From assembly GCA_937902925.1 (NCBI GenBank), contig CALFNN010000082.1, positions 22,902 through 86,901 on the forward strand: a stretch of 64,000 nucleotides of DNA, given 5' to 3'. Both the position numbers and the translations under genes were made by a program. Within the stretch, counting starts at the first letter, position 1; every line of letters begins with the position of its first letter. The notes below the pieces were generated by a model, which saw only the letters and a program-made list of their open reading frames with translations, was not told the origin of the DNA and searched no databases. Positions 9,445-18,099 of the stretch are shown piece by piece. Source of the stretch: an uncultured Opitutaceae bacterium. GTDB taxonomy: Bacteria > Verrucomicrobiota > Verrucomicrobiia > Opitutales > Opitutaceae.

Positions 9445-9612
9445 ATGATGAAAAAACACTGGGGTTGGCGCTACATCATTTCGCGGCACTGCGCGTCCCT
9501 TGACGTGAGCGGCGCGCGAATCGCTTTTCGCGGAGTTGCATGTCGTGCTCGCATTCGCCCCGCCGGGCCATGGAAGGGTCTCCGCTTCCTTCTGCTTCTC
9601 GGCCCGTCATGA
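9445..9612 (+). CDS. small ORF translationally coupled to kaiC
   Basis: A 55-codon frame beginning MMKKHWGWRYIISRH and ending in a hydrophobic GLRFLLLLGPS. The ATG at 9445 is preceded by an AGGGA Shine-Dalgarno sequence about 8 nt upstream. Its TGA overlaps the ATG of kaiC at 9609 (ATGA), the same coupling used by the later genes of this operon. I recognise no family. It may be a real small protein or a leader peptide that sets kaiC translation. In GC-rich DNA an open frame of this length can arise by chance, so support rests on the ribosome site and the overlap. Confidence 0.4.
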   Translation: MMKKHWGWRYIISRHCASLDVSGARIAFRGVACRARIRPAGPWKGLRFLLLLGPS

Positions 9613-11366
9613 AAACGAACGCCTCCAAAACCAGCGGGCGGGCGGTGGCGCTGCCGAAATGCGCCACGGGCATCAAGGGTCTCGACGAAATCACCGGCGG
9701 CGGTTTGCCGCGCGGCCGGCCCACGCTGGTTTGCGGGAGCGCGGGTTGCGGCAAGACGCTCCTGGCGGCGGAATTCCTCGTGCGCGGCGCCGTGCAGTTC
9801 AACGAACCGGGCGTGCTGGTCGCGTTCGAGGAGACCGAGGCGGAGCTGACGGCCAACGTCGCCTCGCTCGGTTTCGATCTGGCCGGCTTGATCCGGCGCA
9901 AAAAAATCGTGCTCGATTACGTCCATGTCGAGCGCAGCGAGGTTCAGGAAACGGGCGAGTATGACCTGGAGGGACTGTTCGTCCGGTTGAACCACGCGAT
10001 CGATTCGATCGGAGCCAAGCGCGTGGCGCTCGATACACTGGAAGTGCTGTTCGCCAGCCTGCCCAACGAGGCGATCCTGCGCAGCGAACTGCGGCGGCTT
10101 TTCCGCTGGCTCAAGGACAAGGGCGTGACCGCGGTCATCACCGCCGAGCGCGGTCGCGAATCGCTGACGCGTCACGGCCTGGAGGAATATGTTTCCGACT
10201 GCGTCATTCTGCTCGACCACCGGGTCTACGACCAGATCGCCACGCGGCACCTGCGCGTCGTGAAATACCGCGGCGCGCTGCACGGCACCAATGAATTCCC
10301 GTTTCTCATCGGCGCGGATGGCATCAGCGTGCTGCCGATCACGTCGCTGGCGCTCAATCACCAGGCGTCGACCGAACGAATCGCAACCGGCATCCCGCGA
10401 CTCGACGCCATGCTCGGCGGGCGCGGATTCTTCCGGGGAAGCAGCATCCTGCTCACCGGCACGTCCGGCACGGGCAAGTCGATCATCGCCTCCAATTTTG
10501 CGCAGGCGGCGGGCCGACGCGGGGAGCGCGTGCTTTTCTTTTCGTTCGAGGAATCGCCCAATCAGATCATCCGCAACATGCAGTCCATCGGCTTGCGGCT
10601 CCAGCCGCTGGTGAAGCGCGACCTGCTGCGCATCCACTCGGCGCGGCCCACGCTCTACGGCCTCGAGATGCATCTCGCCACGATGTTCAAGGAGATCGCC
10701 AACTATCGGCCCGACGTCGTCATCGTCGATCCCATCACCAGCCTGATGGATTTGGGCACCGCCTCCGAGGGCAAGGGAATGGTCACGCGGCTGATCGATT
10801 ACCTGAAGGCCGGACAGGTCACCTCGCTCTTCACGAGCCTGACCCAGGGCGGCGCGGCGCCCCAGCAAACGGAGTCCACGATGTCATCCCTGATGGATGC
10901 GTGGCTGCTGCTGCAGGACTTCGAGGGCAACGGCGAACGCAATCGCGTGCTCTACGTGCTCAAGGCGCGCGGCATGGCGCACTCGAACCAAGTCCGCGAA
11001 TTCCTCATTTCGAATCACGGCGTCGACGTGGTGGACGCCTACATCGGACCCAGCGGCGTGCTGACCGGTTCGGCGCGCGCCGCCCAGAGCTCCCTCGAAA
11101 TGGCCGCCGTAGTGGCCGGCCAGCAGGAAGCCGAGCGCCGCAAGCGCGAGATCGAGCGCAAACGCGCGGCGATCATGCGGCAGATCGGCGGCCTGCGCTC
11201 CGATTTTGAGGCCGAGGCGGTCGAACTGCGGCGCATTGACGAGCAGGTCGGCACCAGCGCGCTCCGCCTGAACACCGAGCGGGCGGCGTGGGGCCGCCTG
11301 CGCCAGGCGGACGCCAAGACGGCTGGCACACGCCGCCAGCGCCGGCCCGCAAGGAAACACCGATGA
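9609..11366 (+). CDS. kaiC: KaiC-family dual RecA-like ATPase/autokinase
   Basis: A 585-residue protein with two KaiC/RecA domains. CI has Walker A at 43-50 (GSAGCGKT) and the catalytic Glu pair at 74-75 (FEETE). CII has Walker A at 284-291 (GTSGTGKS) and a Glu pair at 314-315 (FEESP). The CII phosphorylation segment reads TESTMSSLMD, giving Ser426-Ser427 at the place of Ser431-Thr432 in the cyanobacterial clock protein. A charged coiled-coil tail of about 70 residues follows. The start at 9609 is preferred over the in-frame start at 9540 because it overlaps the upstream small ORF. In this context (no KaiA, kinase downstream) it is probably a signalling or stress switch and not a proven clock. 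Confidence 0.9.
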   Translation: MKTNASKTSGRAVALPKCATGIKGLDEITGGGLPRGRPTLVCGSAGCGKTLLAAEFLVRGAVQFNEPGVLVAFEETEAELTANVASLGFDLAGLIRRKKIVLDYVHVERSEVQETGEYDLEGLFVRLNHAIDSIGAKRVALDTLEVLFASLPNEAILRSELRRLFRWLKDKGVTAVITAERGRESLTRHGLEEYVSDCVILLDHRVYDQIATRHLRVVKYRGALHGTNEFPFLIGADGISVLPITSLALNHQASTERIATGIPRLDAMLGGRGFFRGSSILLTGTSGTGKSIIASNFAQAAGRRGERVLFFSFEESPNQIIRNMQSIGLRLQPLVKRDLLRIHSARPTLYGLEMHLATMFKEIANYRPDVVIVDPITSLMDLGTASEGKGMVTRLIDYLKAGQVTSLFTSLTQGGAAPQQTESTMSSLMDAWLLLQDFEGNGERNRVLYVLKARGMAHSNQVREFLISNHGVDVVDAYIGPSGVLTGSARAAQSSLEMAAVVAGQQEAERRKREIERKRAAIMRQIGGLRSDFEAEAVELRRIDEQVGTSALRLNTERAAWGRLRQADAKTAGTRRQRRPARKHR

Positions 11367-11707
11367 AAACCAAAACGGCAAAACGTCGCGCACCCGTCCC
11401 CCGGCCGCCGGCCAAACTGTGGCAACTGCGGCTTTATGTGATCGACGAGATGCCCAAGTCGCGGACGGCGTTCGCCAACCTCAAGGAGTTGTGCGAAACC
11501 CACCTCAAGGGGCGGTATCGGATCACGGTGATCGACTTGTTGAAGCATCCCGAGCTGGCCAAAGGCGACCAGATCCTCGCCGTTCCGACCGTCGTGCGCC
11601 GGTTGCCGAGCCCCGTGCGCACCATCATCGGCACGCTGACGGATACGGCGCAAGTATTGGTCGGCCTCGATTTGCGGCCGGCCGGACAGCCCAAACGAAC
11701 GCCCTGA
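11363..11707 (+). CDS. kaiB: KaiB-like protein 1
   Basis: A 114-residue protein with the thioredoxin-like KaiB core: LRLYVIDEMPKSRTAFANL, ITVIDLLKHPELAKGDQI, AVPTVVRRLPSPVR. Its ATG overlaps the kaiC stop (ATGA), and AAGGAAAC lies just upstream as ribosome site. KaiB proteins bind phosphorylated KaiC after a fold switch. A basic N-terminal extension (KTKTAKRRAPVPRPP) precedes the core. Family assignment is secure; partner choice is inferred from the operon. Confidence 0.9.
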   Translation: MKTKTAKRRAPVPRPPAKLWQLRLYVIDEMPKSRTAFANLKELCETHLKGRYRITVIDLLKHPELAKGDQILAVPTVVRRLPSPVRTIIGTLTDTAQVLVGLDLRPAGQPKRTP

Positions 11708-12057
11708 AAACAAACCCCACCATCCGCACGCGGCGGGCCTTGGAAAAAACTGCGGCCGGCGGGACTTCCGGCAAATACGTCCTGCGCCTGTTCGTGGCGG
11801 GGGCCACGGCCCGCTCGCGCGCGGCCGTGCTGCACGTCCGCCAGCTGTGCGCGGCCGAACTGAGGGCTGGCTGCCAGTTGGAAGTGATCGACATTTATCA
11901 GCAGCCCGAGCTGGCCCGTGCCAACCAGATCGTCGCGACGCCGACGCTCGTCAAGGCGCTGCCCCGCCCGGTGCGCCGGTTCATCGGCAACCTCCTGAAC
12001 ACCTCCGGCCTGTTTGGCGGATCCGACGAGGTCGAAGTCATCAATTCCGCCCCGTGA
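11704..12057 (+). CDS. KaiB-like protein 2, probable CTG start
   Basis: A second KaiB-type thioredoxin-like protein: YVLRLFVAGATARSRAAV, LEVIDIYQQPELARANQI, ATPTLVKALPRPVRRFIG. No ATG or GTG lies in a suitable place. The proposed start is CTG at 11704, which overlaps the previous stop (CTGA) and yields an N-terminus (LKTNPTIRTRR) resembling that of KaiB 1 (MKTKTAKRR). A TTG at 11740 is the alternative. Its stop overlaps the following kinase start. The core is close in length to KaiB 1, suggesting an old tandem duplication with divergence. Confidence 0.8.
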   Translation: MKTNPTIRTRRALEKTAAGGTSGKYVLRLFVAGATARSRAAVLHVRQLCAAELRAGCQLEVIDIYQQPELARANQIVATPTLVKALPRPVRRFIGNLLNTSGLFGGSDEVEVINSAP

Positions 12058-13277
12058 AACCGACTCGGGGTCAAAGCTCCTCCCCGCTCGCGATGGCCGG
12101 CGAAATCACGCGGCTTCGCGCCCGTCTCGCGGAGACCGAGGAAACGCTCCGCGCCATCCGCACCGGCGAGGTCGACACCGTGGTGGTCGCGGGCAGACGG
12201 GGTCGGCAGGTGTTCACGCTGATGGGCGCCGAGCATGCCTACCGCGTGCTCATCGAATCCATGAACGAGGGGGCCGTGACCCTGAGCGCGGACCAGACGA
12301 TCCTCTATGCCAACCAGTGTTTCGCGCGGATGGTCCAATGCCCACTGGAGCAGGTGACGGGAGGTTCCTTTCGCCGCTTCCTCTCCCCCGGCGACAACGC
12401 GATCCTCCGACCGCTGATGAAGCGGGCCGGCCGGACCGGCTCCAAGCTGCCGGGACGCCTCACGACGGCCGGCGGCACGCTCGTGCCCGTCCAGATTTCC
12501 ATCCGCGAAATCGATCAGGCGGGAGCAACGAACCCGACCTTCGGCCTGGTCGTGACCGATCTCTCGGAGCCCCGCCGGGCCGAGGATATGCTGCGGGCCT
12601 TGACGCACCGCGTCGTGCAGGTGCAGGAGGCCGAGCGCGCCAGCCTGGCCCTCGAGTTGCACGACCATATCACGCAGCCGTTGATCGCCGTCCTTTTCAG
12701 CAGCCAGACGTTGACGGAAAAGCTCTCGGCGGGTGACCGGGCCGCCCGGGACGAGGCGGTGAAACTCCGCGAGCTGCTCAGCCGGACGGCCGACGAAGTG
12801 GAGCGCATCTCACGCGACCTGCGGCCGAGCATCCTCGAGCACCTGGGTCTTTTCGCCGGCTTGCGCGCTGCGGGCCGGGAATTCGCGCAGCGAACCGCGG
12901 TCGCGCTCGAGCTGGCCGGTGCGCCGCTGATGCCGCGGTTGCCGGCCGAAACCGAGCTGGCGTTTTACCGCATCTTCCAGGAAGCACTGAAAAACATCGA
13001 ACGGCACGCCCGGGCCAGCCACGTGACCGTGTCGCTGAGCCAGCCGGGGGAATTCGTGCAATTGGTGATCATCGACGATGGGATTGGTTTCGACGCGATA
13101 CGGCATGCGGCGAAGCGGGAAGAGAAGGCCACGTTAGGCCTGGTCGGGATGCGCGAACGGGCGGTCAATGTGGGCGGCACCGTTACGGTCAAATCCGGTC
13201 TCCGGGTCGGCACGGAGATCGAGGTGCGTGTTCCCTATCCGCCCGGCACGACGGCGGCGGACCGGACCGCCGCTTGA
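12054..13277 (+). CDS. PAS-domain histidine kinase (HisKA_3 type) of the kai operon
   Basis: A 407-residue soluble kinase. The start is GTG at 12054, overlapping the KaiB 2 stop (GTGA); an internal ATG at 12093 is possible. A short N-terminal helix (ITRLRARLAETEETLRAIRT) is followed by a PAS domain (about 60-180). The HisKA_3 dimerisation domain carries the phospho-acceptor His203 in LELHDHITQPL. The C-terminal HATPase has LGLVGMRERA and a G-rich box. No receiver or transmembrane segment is present. NarL-type kinases of this class pair with LuxR-type regulators. The nearest one is 17303-17989, and crosstalk with it is inferred. Confidence 0.85.
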   Translation: MKPTRGQSSSPLAMAGEITRLRARLAETEETLRAIRTGEVDTVVVAGRRGRQVFTLMGAEHAYRVLIESMNEGAVTLSADQTILYANQCFARMVQCPLEQVTGGSFRRFLSPGDNAILRPLMKRAGRTGSKLPGRLTTAGGTLVPVQISIREIDQAGATNPTFGLVVTDLSEPRRAEDMLRALTHRVVQVQEAERASLALELHDHITQPLIAVLFSSQTLTEKLSAGDRAARDEAVKLRELLSRTADEVERISRDLRPSILEHLGLFAGLRAAGREFAQRTAVALELAGAPLMPRLPAETELAFYRIFQEALKNIERHARASHVTVSLSQPGEFVQLVIIDDGIGFDAIRHAAKREEKATLGLVGMRERAVNVGGTVTVKSGLRVGTEIEVRVPYPPGTTAADRTAA

Positions 13278-13299
13278 TCGCGCCAGCGTCCGGCGTGGG

Positions 13300-13343
13300 T
13301 AGGGTTTTACCTTATGGCTATTCGATGGAACCGGGAGTTTAAT
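13300..13343 (+). promoter_or_regulatory. shared bipartite promoter, copy 4 (before CheB-CheR kinase)
   Basis: TAGGGTTTTACCTTAT (13300-13315), exactly 22 nt, then TTTAAT (13338-13343), five of six matches to the -10 consensus. Predicted start near 13350, leader about 70 nt to the ATG at 13419. Confidence 0.65.
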
Positions 13344-13418
13344 TAGGATTAGCCGGAAGTTTCGTCACGCCGACCTCGCACCCGCCGTGCAGTCGGTGCC
13401 TCGCGAGGCCGACGGCTG

Positions 13419-16400
13419 ATGTCATCCAGCCACGACCGGAAATGCCTCATGATTAAAAATTCCCGCCCGAAGAATCCCGCGCGCGGGGCGGTGTGCCCGA
13501 TCGTTGGCCTCGGCGCCTCCGCGGGAGGCTTGGTGGCGTTCACCCAGTTGTTGAAGGAACTCCCGGTCGACACCGGATTCGGATTCGTGGTGGTGCAACA
13601 CCTGGACCCGCTGCACCAGAGCGCGCTCGCGCAACTGCTGGCCCGCGCCACGGCGATGCCGGTGCGCGAGGCGGCGAACAACCTGCGCGTGCTCGCCAAC
13701 CACGTTTACATCATCCCGCCCAACGCGAGCATGGGCATCGTCCGCGGCCGGCTGAAGCTTCAGCCGCGCACGCGCAACGGCATGGCCTCGCGTTCGATCG
13801 ATGTCTTTTTCGAGGCGCTCGCGAGGGATCAGCAGGAGCGCGCGATCGGGGTGATCCTGTCGGGCAACGCTAGCGACGGCACGATCGGCCTCGAGGCGAT
13901 CAAGGCGGAGGGCGGGCTCACTTTTGCGCAGGACGACTCGGCCCGCTATGAATCGATGCCGCGCAGCGCCATTGCGGCCGGCTGCGTGGACGCCGTGCTC
14001 TCCCCGGCGCAAATCGCGCGGGAGGTGGCCCGGATCGCGCGGCATCCCTATGTCGCGGGTCCGGCAGCGGTGGCGGCAAATCGTCGCGGGGCGGCGGCTT
14101 CGGCGGACCCGTCTGCGCCGGCGGGGCGGCCCGAGCAAGATAGCTACAAGAAGATCCTGCTCCTTCTTCGCAATCACACCGGGGTCGATTTTTCCTACTA
14201 CAAGCCCACCACCATCCGCCGGCGGATGACGCGCCGCGCGGTGCTGAACCACCGGGAATCGCTGGCCAACTATGCCGAATTCCTGCGGGGCAATGCGCGG
14301 GAAATCGAGGCGCTCTATGCCGACACGCTGATCAGTGTGACGGGTTTTTTCCGGAATGCGGACGCGTTCGCCGTGCTCAAGTCCAAGGTCCTCGCCAGGC
14401 TGCTCGCCCAGCGGGGCGACGCACCGCTGCGGGTCTGGGTGCTCGGCTGTTCCACCGGGCAGGAGGCTTATTCCATCGCGATGCTGTTCACGGAGGCCGC
14501 CGCGAAATCCCACCGGCCGCGCAAGCTCCAGATCTTCGCCACCGACCTCAGCGAGACCAACCTGAACCGGGCGCGCCATGGCCTTTATCCCAAGAGCGTC
14601 ACGCTGGACGTTTCGCCGGATAGGTTGCGACGGTTCTTCGTCCCGGAGGATGGCGGTTACCGGGTGATCAAGTCCCTCCGCGAACAGGTGGTGTTCGCCC
14701 GGCACAATCTCATCAGCGATCCGCCGTTCTCGCGGATGGATCTCATCACCTGCCGCAACGTGATGATCTACCTCGAGCCGAGCCTGCAGCAGAAGGTGCT
14801 CCCCGCGTTCCACTACGCGCTCAAGCCCGAGGGCTATTTGTTCCTGGGCGGATCGGAATCCGTCGGCGGCCACACCGACCTGTTTGCGCCGGTGGACAAG
14901 AAGCAGAAGATCTTTTCGCGGAAGCCGGCGACGACGCTCGCGTTGCAGCTGCCGGTGCGAACCGAGTTCGGCAACGGCAATGGATCCGGCGCGGCGCGCG
15001 TGCCGGCGCTGACCGGCCGGGGTCCGGGCGGGCCGACCGAGGATTTCCGGGGCGAGCTCAACGCCGAGCGCGAGGCGGATCGCGTGACCGTCAATCAGTT
15101 CGCGCCGCCCAGCGTGCTGATCAACGACGACCTGCAGATCCTGCAATTCCGCGGACCAACCGGGCTTTACCTCGAACCGCCGACGGGCAAGGCGCGATTC
15201 GACCTGCTGAAGATGGCCCGCGAGGGCCTGATGCTGCCGTTGCGCACGGTGATCAATCGCGCAAGAAAGGAGCACCAGACCGCGAGAAAGGAAAGCGTGC
15301 CCTTCAAGCTGGATGGCAGGAACCGCGCCGTGAGCCTGGAGGTCGTGCCGCTGAAAAATCTCAAGGAGCGGCGTTATCTGGTCCTGTTTCAGGATGCGGA
15401 AAAACGCGGACCGGGCGCGCCGGCGAACGTCGAAATCCCGCGCATTTCCCCCGTCACCAAGCGGGAGGAATCCAGCCGGATTGCGGCCTTGGAACAGGAG
15501 CTCGCCGAGACCCGCGACTACCTGCAATCCATTCAGGAGCATCAGGAGACCGCGAACGAGGAACTGCAGGCGGCCAACGAGGAGGGCCAGTCCGCCAACG
15601 AGGAATTGCAGAGCCTCAACGAGGAACTCGAGACCTCCAAGGAGGAGTTGGAATCGACCAACGAGGAACTGACCACGGTCAACGAGGAGATGGTCAGCCG
15701 GAACGCCGAGCTGAACCGGCTGAACAGCGACCTCACGAATCTCCAGACCTCGACCCGGCTGGTCATTGTGCTGCTTGGGCGCGACCTGACCATCCGCCGG
15801 TTCAGCGCGCAGGCCGAAAAACAATTCCATCTCCACGCGGCCGACCTCGGGCGATCGATCGGCGGGATCAGGCACAATCTCGACCTGCCGGACCTCGAGG
15901 CGCTCATCGCGGAGGTCGTCGCCGACGTCCGGGAGTGCGAGCGCGAGGTGCAGGACAAGGATGGCCGCTGGTATTCGCTGCGCGTGCGCCCCTATCTCAA
16001 CCTCGACAACGCGGTGGATGGCGCGGTGCTGGTGCTGGTCGATATCACGGCGCGCAAGGAGGCCGAGCACGAGATCGTTCGCGCCCGTGACTTTGCCGAG
16101 GCGGTCATCGGCACGGTGCGCGATCCCCTCCTCGTGCTGGATGCCGGCCTGCGCATCCACGAAGCCAACGAGGCGTTCCTGGACACGTTCAAGGCCACCC
16201 ATGAAAAGCTGGCGAATCGCTCGCTCTTCGAACTCGACGGCGGCCGCTGGGACATCCCGCGGCTCCGCACGCTATTGCAGGACATCCTGCCGCGCGACAC
16301 GTCGTTCGACAACTTCGAGGTCACGCTGAAGACCAGGAATCGCGGCACCCGCACCGTGCTGCTCAATGCCCGGACGTTGAACCAGGATTCCGGACACCGG

Positions 16401-17306
16401 GAAAAGATCCTGCTGGGATTTCAGGACATCACGGCGCGCAAGGCCGTCGAGGAAGCGCTGCGGGTGGCCGAGGTCCAACTGGCCTCGCACGCCGCCAGAC
16501 TGGAAGGCACCGTGGCGAAGCGCACCGCGCAATTGACCGCGAGCAACGCGCGGCTGCTGGCCTCGGTGCAGTCCATCACCAAGGGCAAGGAGGAGTATCG
16601 GGCGCTGCTGCACGAGGCGCAGCTCCTGCAGAAAAAGCTCCGCCAGGTGACGCACCAGATCCTGACGGCGCAGGAGGAGGAGCGGAAGAAGATCAGCCGG
16701 GAATTGCACGACGAGGTCGTGCAGACGCTGGTGGGCATCAACGTCGAGCTGTCGGCGCTCGTCCACGGCAATTCCGCGGGGGTGCGCCAGATCAAGGACA
16801 AGATCGCGCACACGCAGCGCCTGGTGGAAAGCTCGGTCGACGCGGTGCACCGTTTCGCCCGCGACCTGCGGCCGACGGTGCTCGACGACCTCGGCCTGAT
16901 CCCGGCGCTCCATGCCTTTTGCCGGGGCCTCGCGGAGCGGAAAAAATTCAAGATCGAACTGACGGCCTTTGGCGGCGTCGAAGCCCTCGCCAGCGACAAA
17001 CGGACCGTGCTGTTCCGCGTCGCCCAGGAAGCGCTCAACAATGTCGCGCGCCACGCGCGCGCCACGCAGGTCGTGGTGACCATCGCCAAGATCCCCGGCG
17101 CGGTGCGGATGGAGATCAACGACAACGGCAAATCATTTCCCGTCCAAAAAGTGCTCCAGGCCAAAACCAACCGGCGCCTGGGCCTGGTCGGCATGCGGGA
17201 GCGCGTCGAAATGGTCGGCGGCTGCCTGACCATCGAATCCACGCCCGGGCAGGGAACGATCGTCCGGGCAGAAATCCCCTTTACCCCGGAGCCCATAAAA
17301 AAATGA
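13419..17306 (+). CDS. CheB-CheR-PAS hybrid histidine kinase
   Basis: A 1295-residue fusion. N-terminus: CheB-type methylesterase with GLGASAGG (Ser34), VVVQHLDP and GNASDGTIG, the Ser-His-Asp set. Then a CheR-type methyltransferase (about 245-500; LGCSTGQEAYSIAMLF for S-adenosylmethionine, RNVMIYLEP). A long Glu/Asn-rich coiled coil (about 690-770; repeated NEELQ) leads to PAS-like domains. Then HisKA_3 with His1097 in SRELHDEVVQ, and a HATPase ending LGLVGMRERVEMV. Such proteins are soluble sensors not tied to flagella. Its stop overlaps the regulator's ATG, making the two a coupled pair. A start at the ATG at 13449 is also possible. Confidence 0.9.
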   Translation: MSSSHDRKCLMIKNSRPKNPARGAVCPIVGLGASAGGLVAFTQLLKELPVDTGFGFVVVQHLDPLHQSALAQLLARATAMPVREAANNLRVLANHVYIIPPNASMGIVRGRLKLQPRTRNGMASRSIDVFFEALARDQQERAIGVILSGNASDGTIGLEAIKAEGGLTFAQDDSARYESMPRSAIAAGCVDAVLSPAQIAREVARIARHPYVAGPAAVAANRRGAAASADPSAPAGRPEQDSYKKILLLLRNHTGVDFSYYKPTTIRRRMTRRAVLNHRESLANYAEFLRGNAREIEALYADTLISVTGFFRNADAFAVLKSKVLARLLAQRGDAPLRVWVLGCSTGQEAYSIAMLFTEAAAKSHRPRKLQIFATDLSETNLNRARHGLYPKSVTLDVSPDRLRRFFVPEDGGYRVIKSLREQVVFARHNLISDPPFSRMDLITCRNVMIYLEPSLQQKVLPAFHYALKPEGYLFLGGSESVGGHTDLFAPVDKKQKIFSRKPATTLALQLPVRTEFGNGNGSGAARVPALTGRGPGGPTEDFRGELNAEREADRVTVNQFAPPSVLINDDLQILQFRGPTGLYLEPPTGKARFDLLKMAREGLMLPLRTVINRARKEHQTARKESVPFKLDGRNRAVSLEVVPLKNLKERRYLVLFQDAEKRGPGAPANVEIPRISPVTKREESSRIAALEQELAETRDYLQSIQEHQETANEELQAANEEGQSANEELQSLNEELETSKEELESTNEELTTVNEEMVSRNAELNRLNSDLTNLQTSTRLVIVLLGRDLTIRRFSAQAEKQFHLHAADLGRSIGGIRHNLDLPDLEALIAEVVADVRECEREVQDKDGRWYSLRVRPYLNLDNAVDGAVLVLVDITARKEAEHEIVRARDFAEAVIGTVRDPLLVLDAGLRIHEANEAFLDTFKATHEKLANRSLFELDGGRWDIPRLRTLLQDILPRDTSFDNFEVTLKTRNRGTRTVLLNARTLNQDSGHREKILLGFQDITARKAVEEALRVAEVQLASHAARLEGTVAKRTAQLTASNARLLASVQSITKGKEEYRALLHEAQLLQKKLRQVTHQILTAQEEERKKISRELHDEVVQTLVGINVELSALVHGNSAGVRQIKDKIAHTQRLVESSVDAVHRFARDLRPTVLDDLGLIPALHAFCRGLAERKKFKIELTAFGGVEALASDKRTVLFRVAQEALNNVARHARATQVVVTIAKIPGAVRMEINDNGKSFPVQKVLQAKTNRRLGLVGMRERVEMVGGCLTIESTPGQGTIVRAEIPFTPEPIKK

Positions 17307-17989
17307 CTGTTTCCAAGAAAATCGCGGTCCTGCTGGCCGAGGATCACGCCATCGTGCGACAGGGCCTGTCCGCCCTGCTGAACGCCGACGGCGGCTTCGT
17401 GCTGGTCGGCGAAGCCCGCAACGGCCGCGAGGCCGTGAATTTGGCGCAGACCCTTCACCCCGAAGTCATCCTGATGGATATCGCGATGCCGGTGCTCAAC
17501 GGGCTCGAGGCGACGCGGCAGATTCTCGACGCCAACCCGGCGGCGAAGGTGCTCATTCTCTCCGCGCATAGTGACGACGAATATATCGAACGGATGAGTT
17601 CGGCCGGCGTGGCTGGGTTCCTCGAGAAGCAAACCTCCGCCGAAATCCTGGCTTTCGCGATCCGCCAGATTGCGTCGGGCAAGAAGTATTTCAGCCCCCG
17701 GATCGCCAAACGCCTCGGGGAGGTCGCGGCCAAGCCGCGCGACCGGAACGGGATGGTCAGGGCCAACGGCGGCCGCCTGACTTCCCGCGAGACCGAGGTG
17801 CTGCAACTGGTGGCCGAGGGGCACGCCAACAAGCAGGTCGCGTCCGAGCTCAGCATCAGCATCAAGACCGTCGAAAAGCACCGGCAACACCTGATGGACA
17901 AGCTCAACATTCATGAGACCGCGGGCCTCACGCGTTACGCCATCGCGCATGGCATCATCGAAAACACCGTGCAATTGACGATCATCTGA
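17303..17989 (+). CDS. NarL/LuxR-type response regulator
   Basis: A 228-residue protein. The receiver domain has acidic LAEDHAIVRQG, phospho-acceptor Asp59 (VILMDIAMP) and conserved Lys (FLEKQTSAE). The C-terminal LuxR helix-turn-helix reads LTSRETEVLQLVAEGHANKQ then SIKTVEKHRQHLMDKL. It is translationally coupled (ATGA) to the CheB-CheR kinase, its likely phosphodonor. Regulators of this class dimerise on short inverted repeats. This protein is the best local candidate to bind the GGGT-nnn-ACCC box found at seven promoters in the window, including the promoter of its own operon. That link is inference. Confidence 0.9.
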   Translation: MTVSKKIAVLLAEDHAIVRQGLSALLNADGGFVLVGEARNGREAVNLAQTLHPEVILMDIAMPVLNGLEATRQILDANPAAKVLILSAHSDDEYIERMSSAGVAGFLEKQTSAEILAFAIRQIASGKKYFSPRIAKRLGEVAAKPRDRNGMVRANGGRLTSRETEVLQLVAEGHANKQVASELSISIKTVEKHRQHLMDKLNIHETAGLTRYAIAHGIIENTVQLTII

Positions 17990-18047
17990 CCGGGCGTGCC
18001 GGCGCGGTGCAACTCGCGGCGACCGCCGGCTTCGGGGAGGGCGAGGC

Positions 18048-18090
18048 AGGGTTTCACCTTATATAGCGCGCATGGAACTTGGTGTAGCGT
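18048..18090 (+). promoter_or_regulatory. shared bipartite promoter, copy 5 (before coiled-coil membrane gene)
   Basis: AGGGTTTCACCTTAT (18048-18062), 22 nt, then TAGCGT (18085-18090). The predicted start (near 18097) falls almost on the ATG at 18100, so the transcript would be nearly leaderless, unless translation begins further downstream. Confidence 0.6.
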
Positions 18091-18099
18091 CGGGCCGCG

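Noticed and set aside
9471..10868. 465-codon minus-strand frame opposite kaiC
   Set aside because: No recognisable motif; kaiC on the plus strand has both Walker A sites and is coupled to its neighbours.
13422..16202. 926-codon open frame antisense to the CheB-CheR kinase
   Set aside because: It has Arg/Gly/His-rich low-information translation, no domain motif, and lies entirely opposite a gene with clear catalytic motifs. Typical GC-rich shadow frame.
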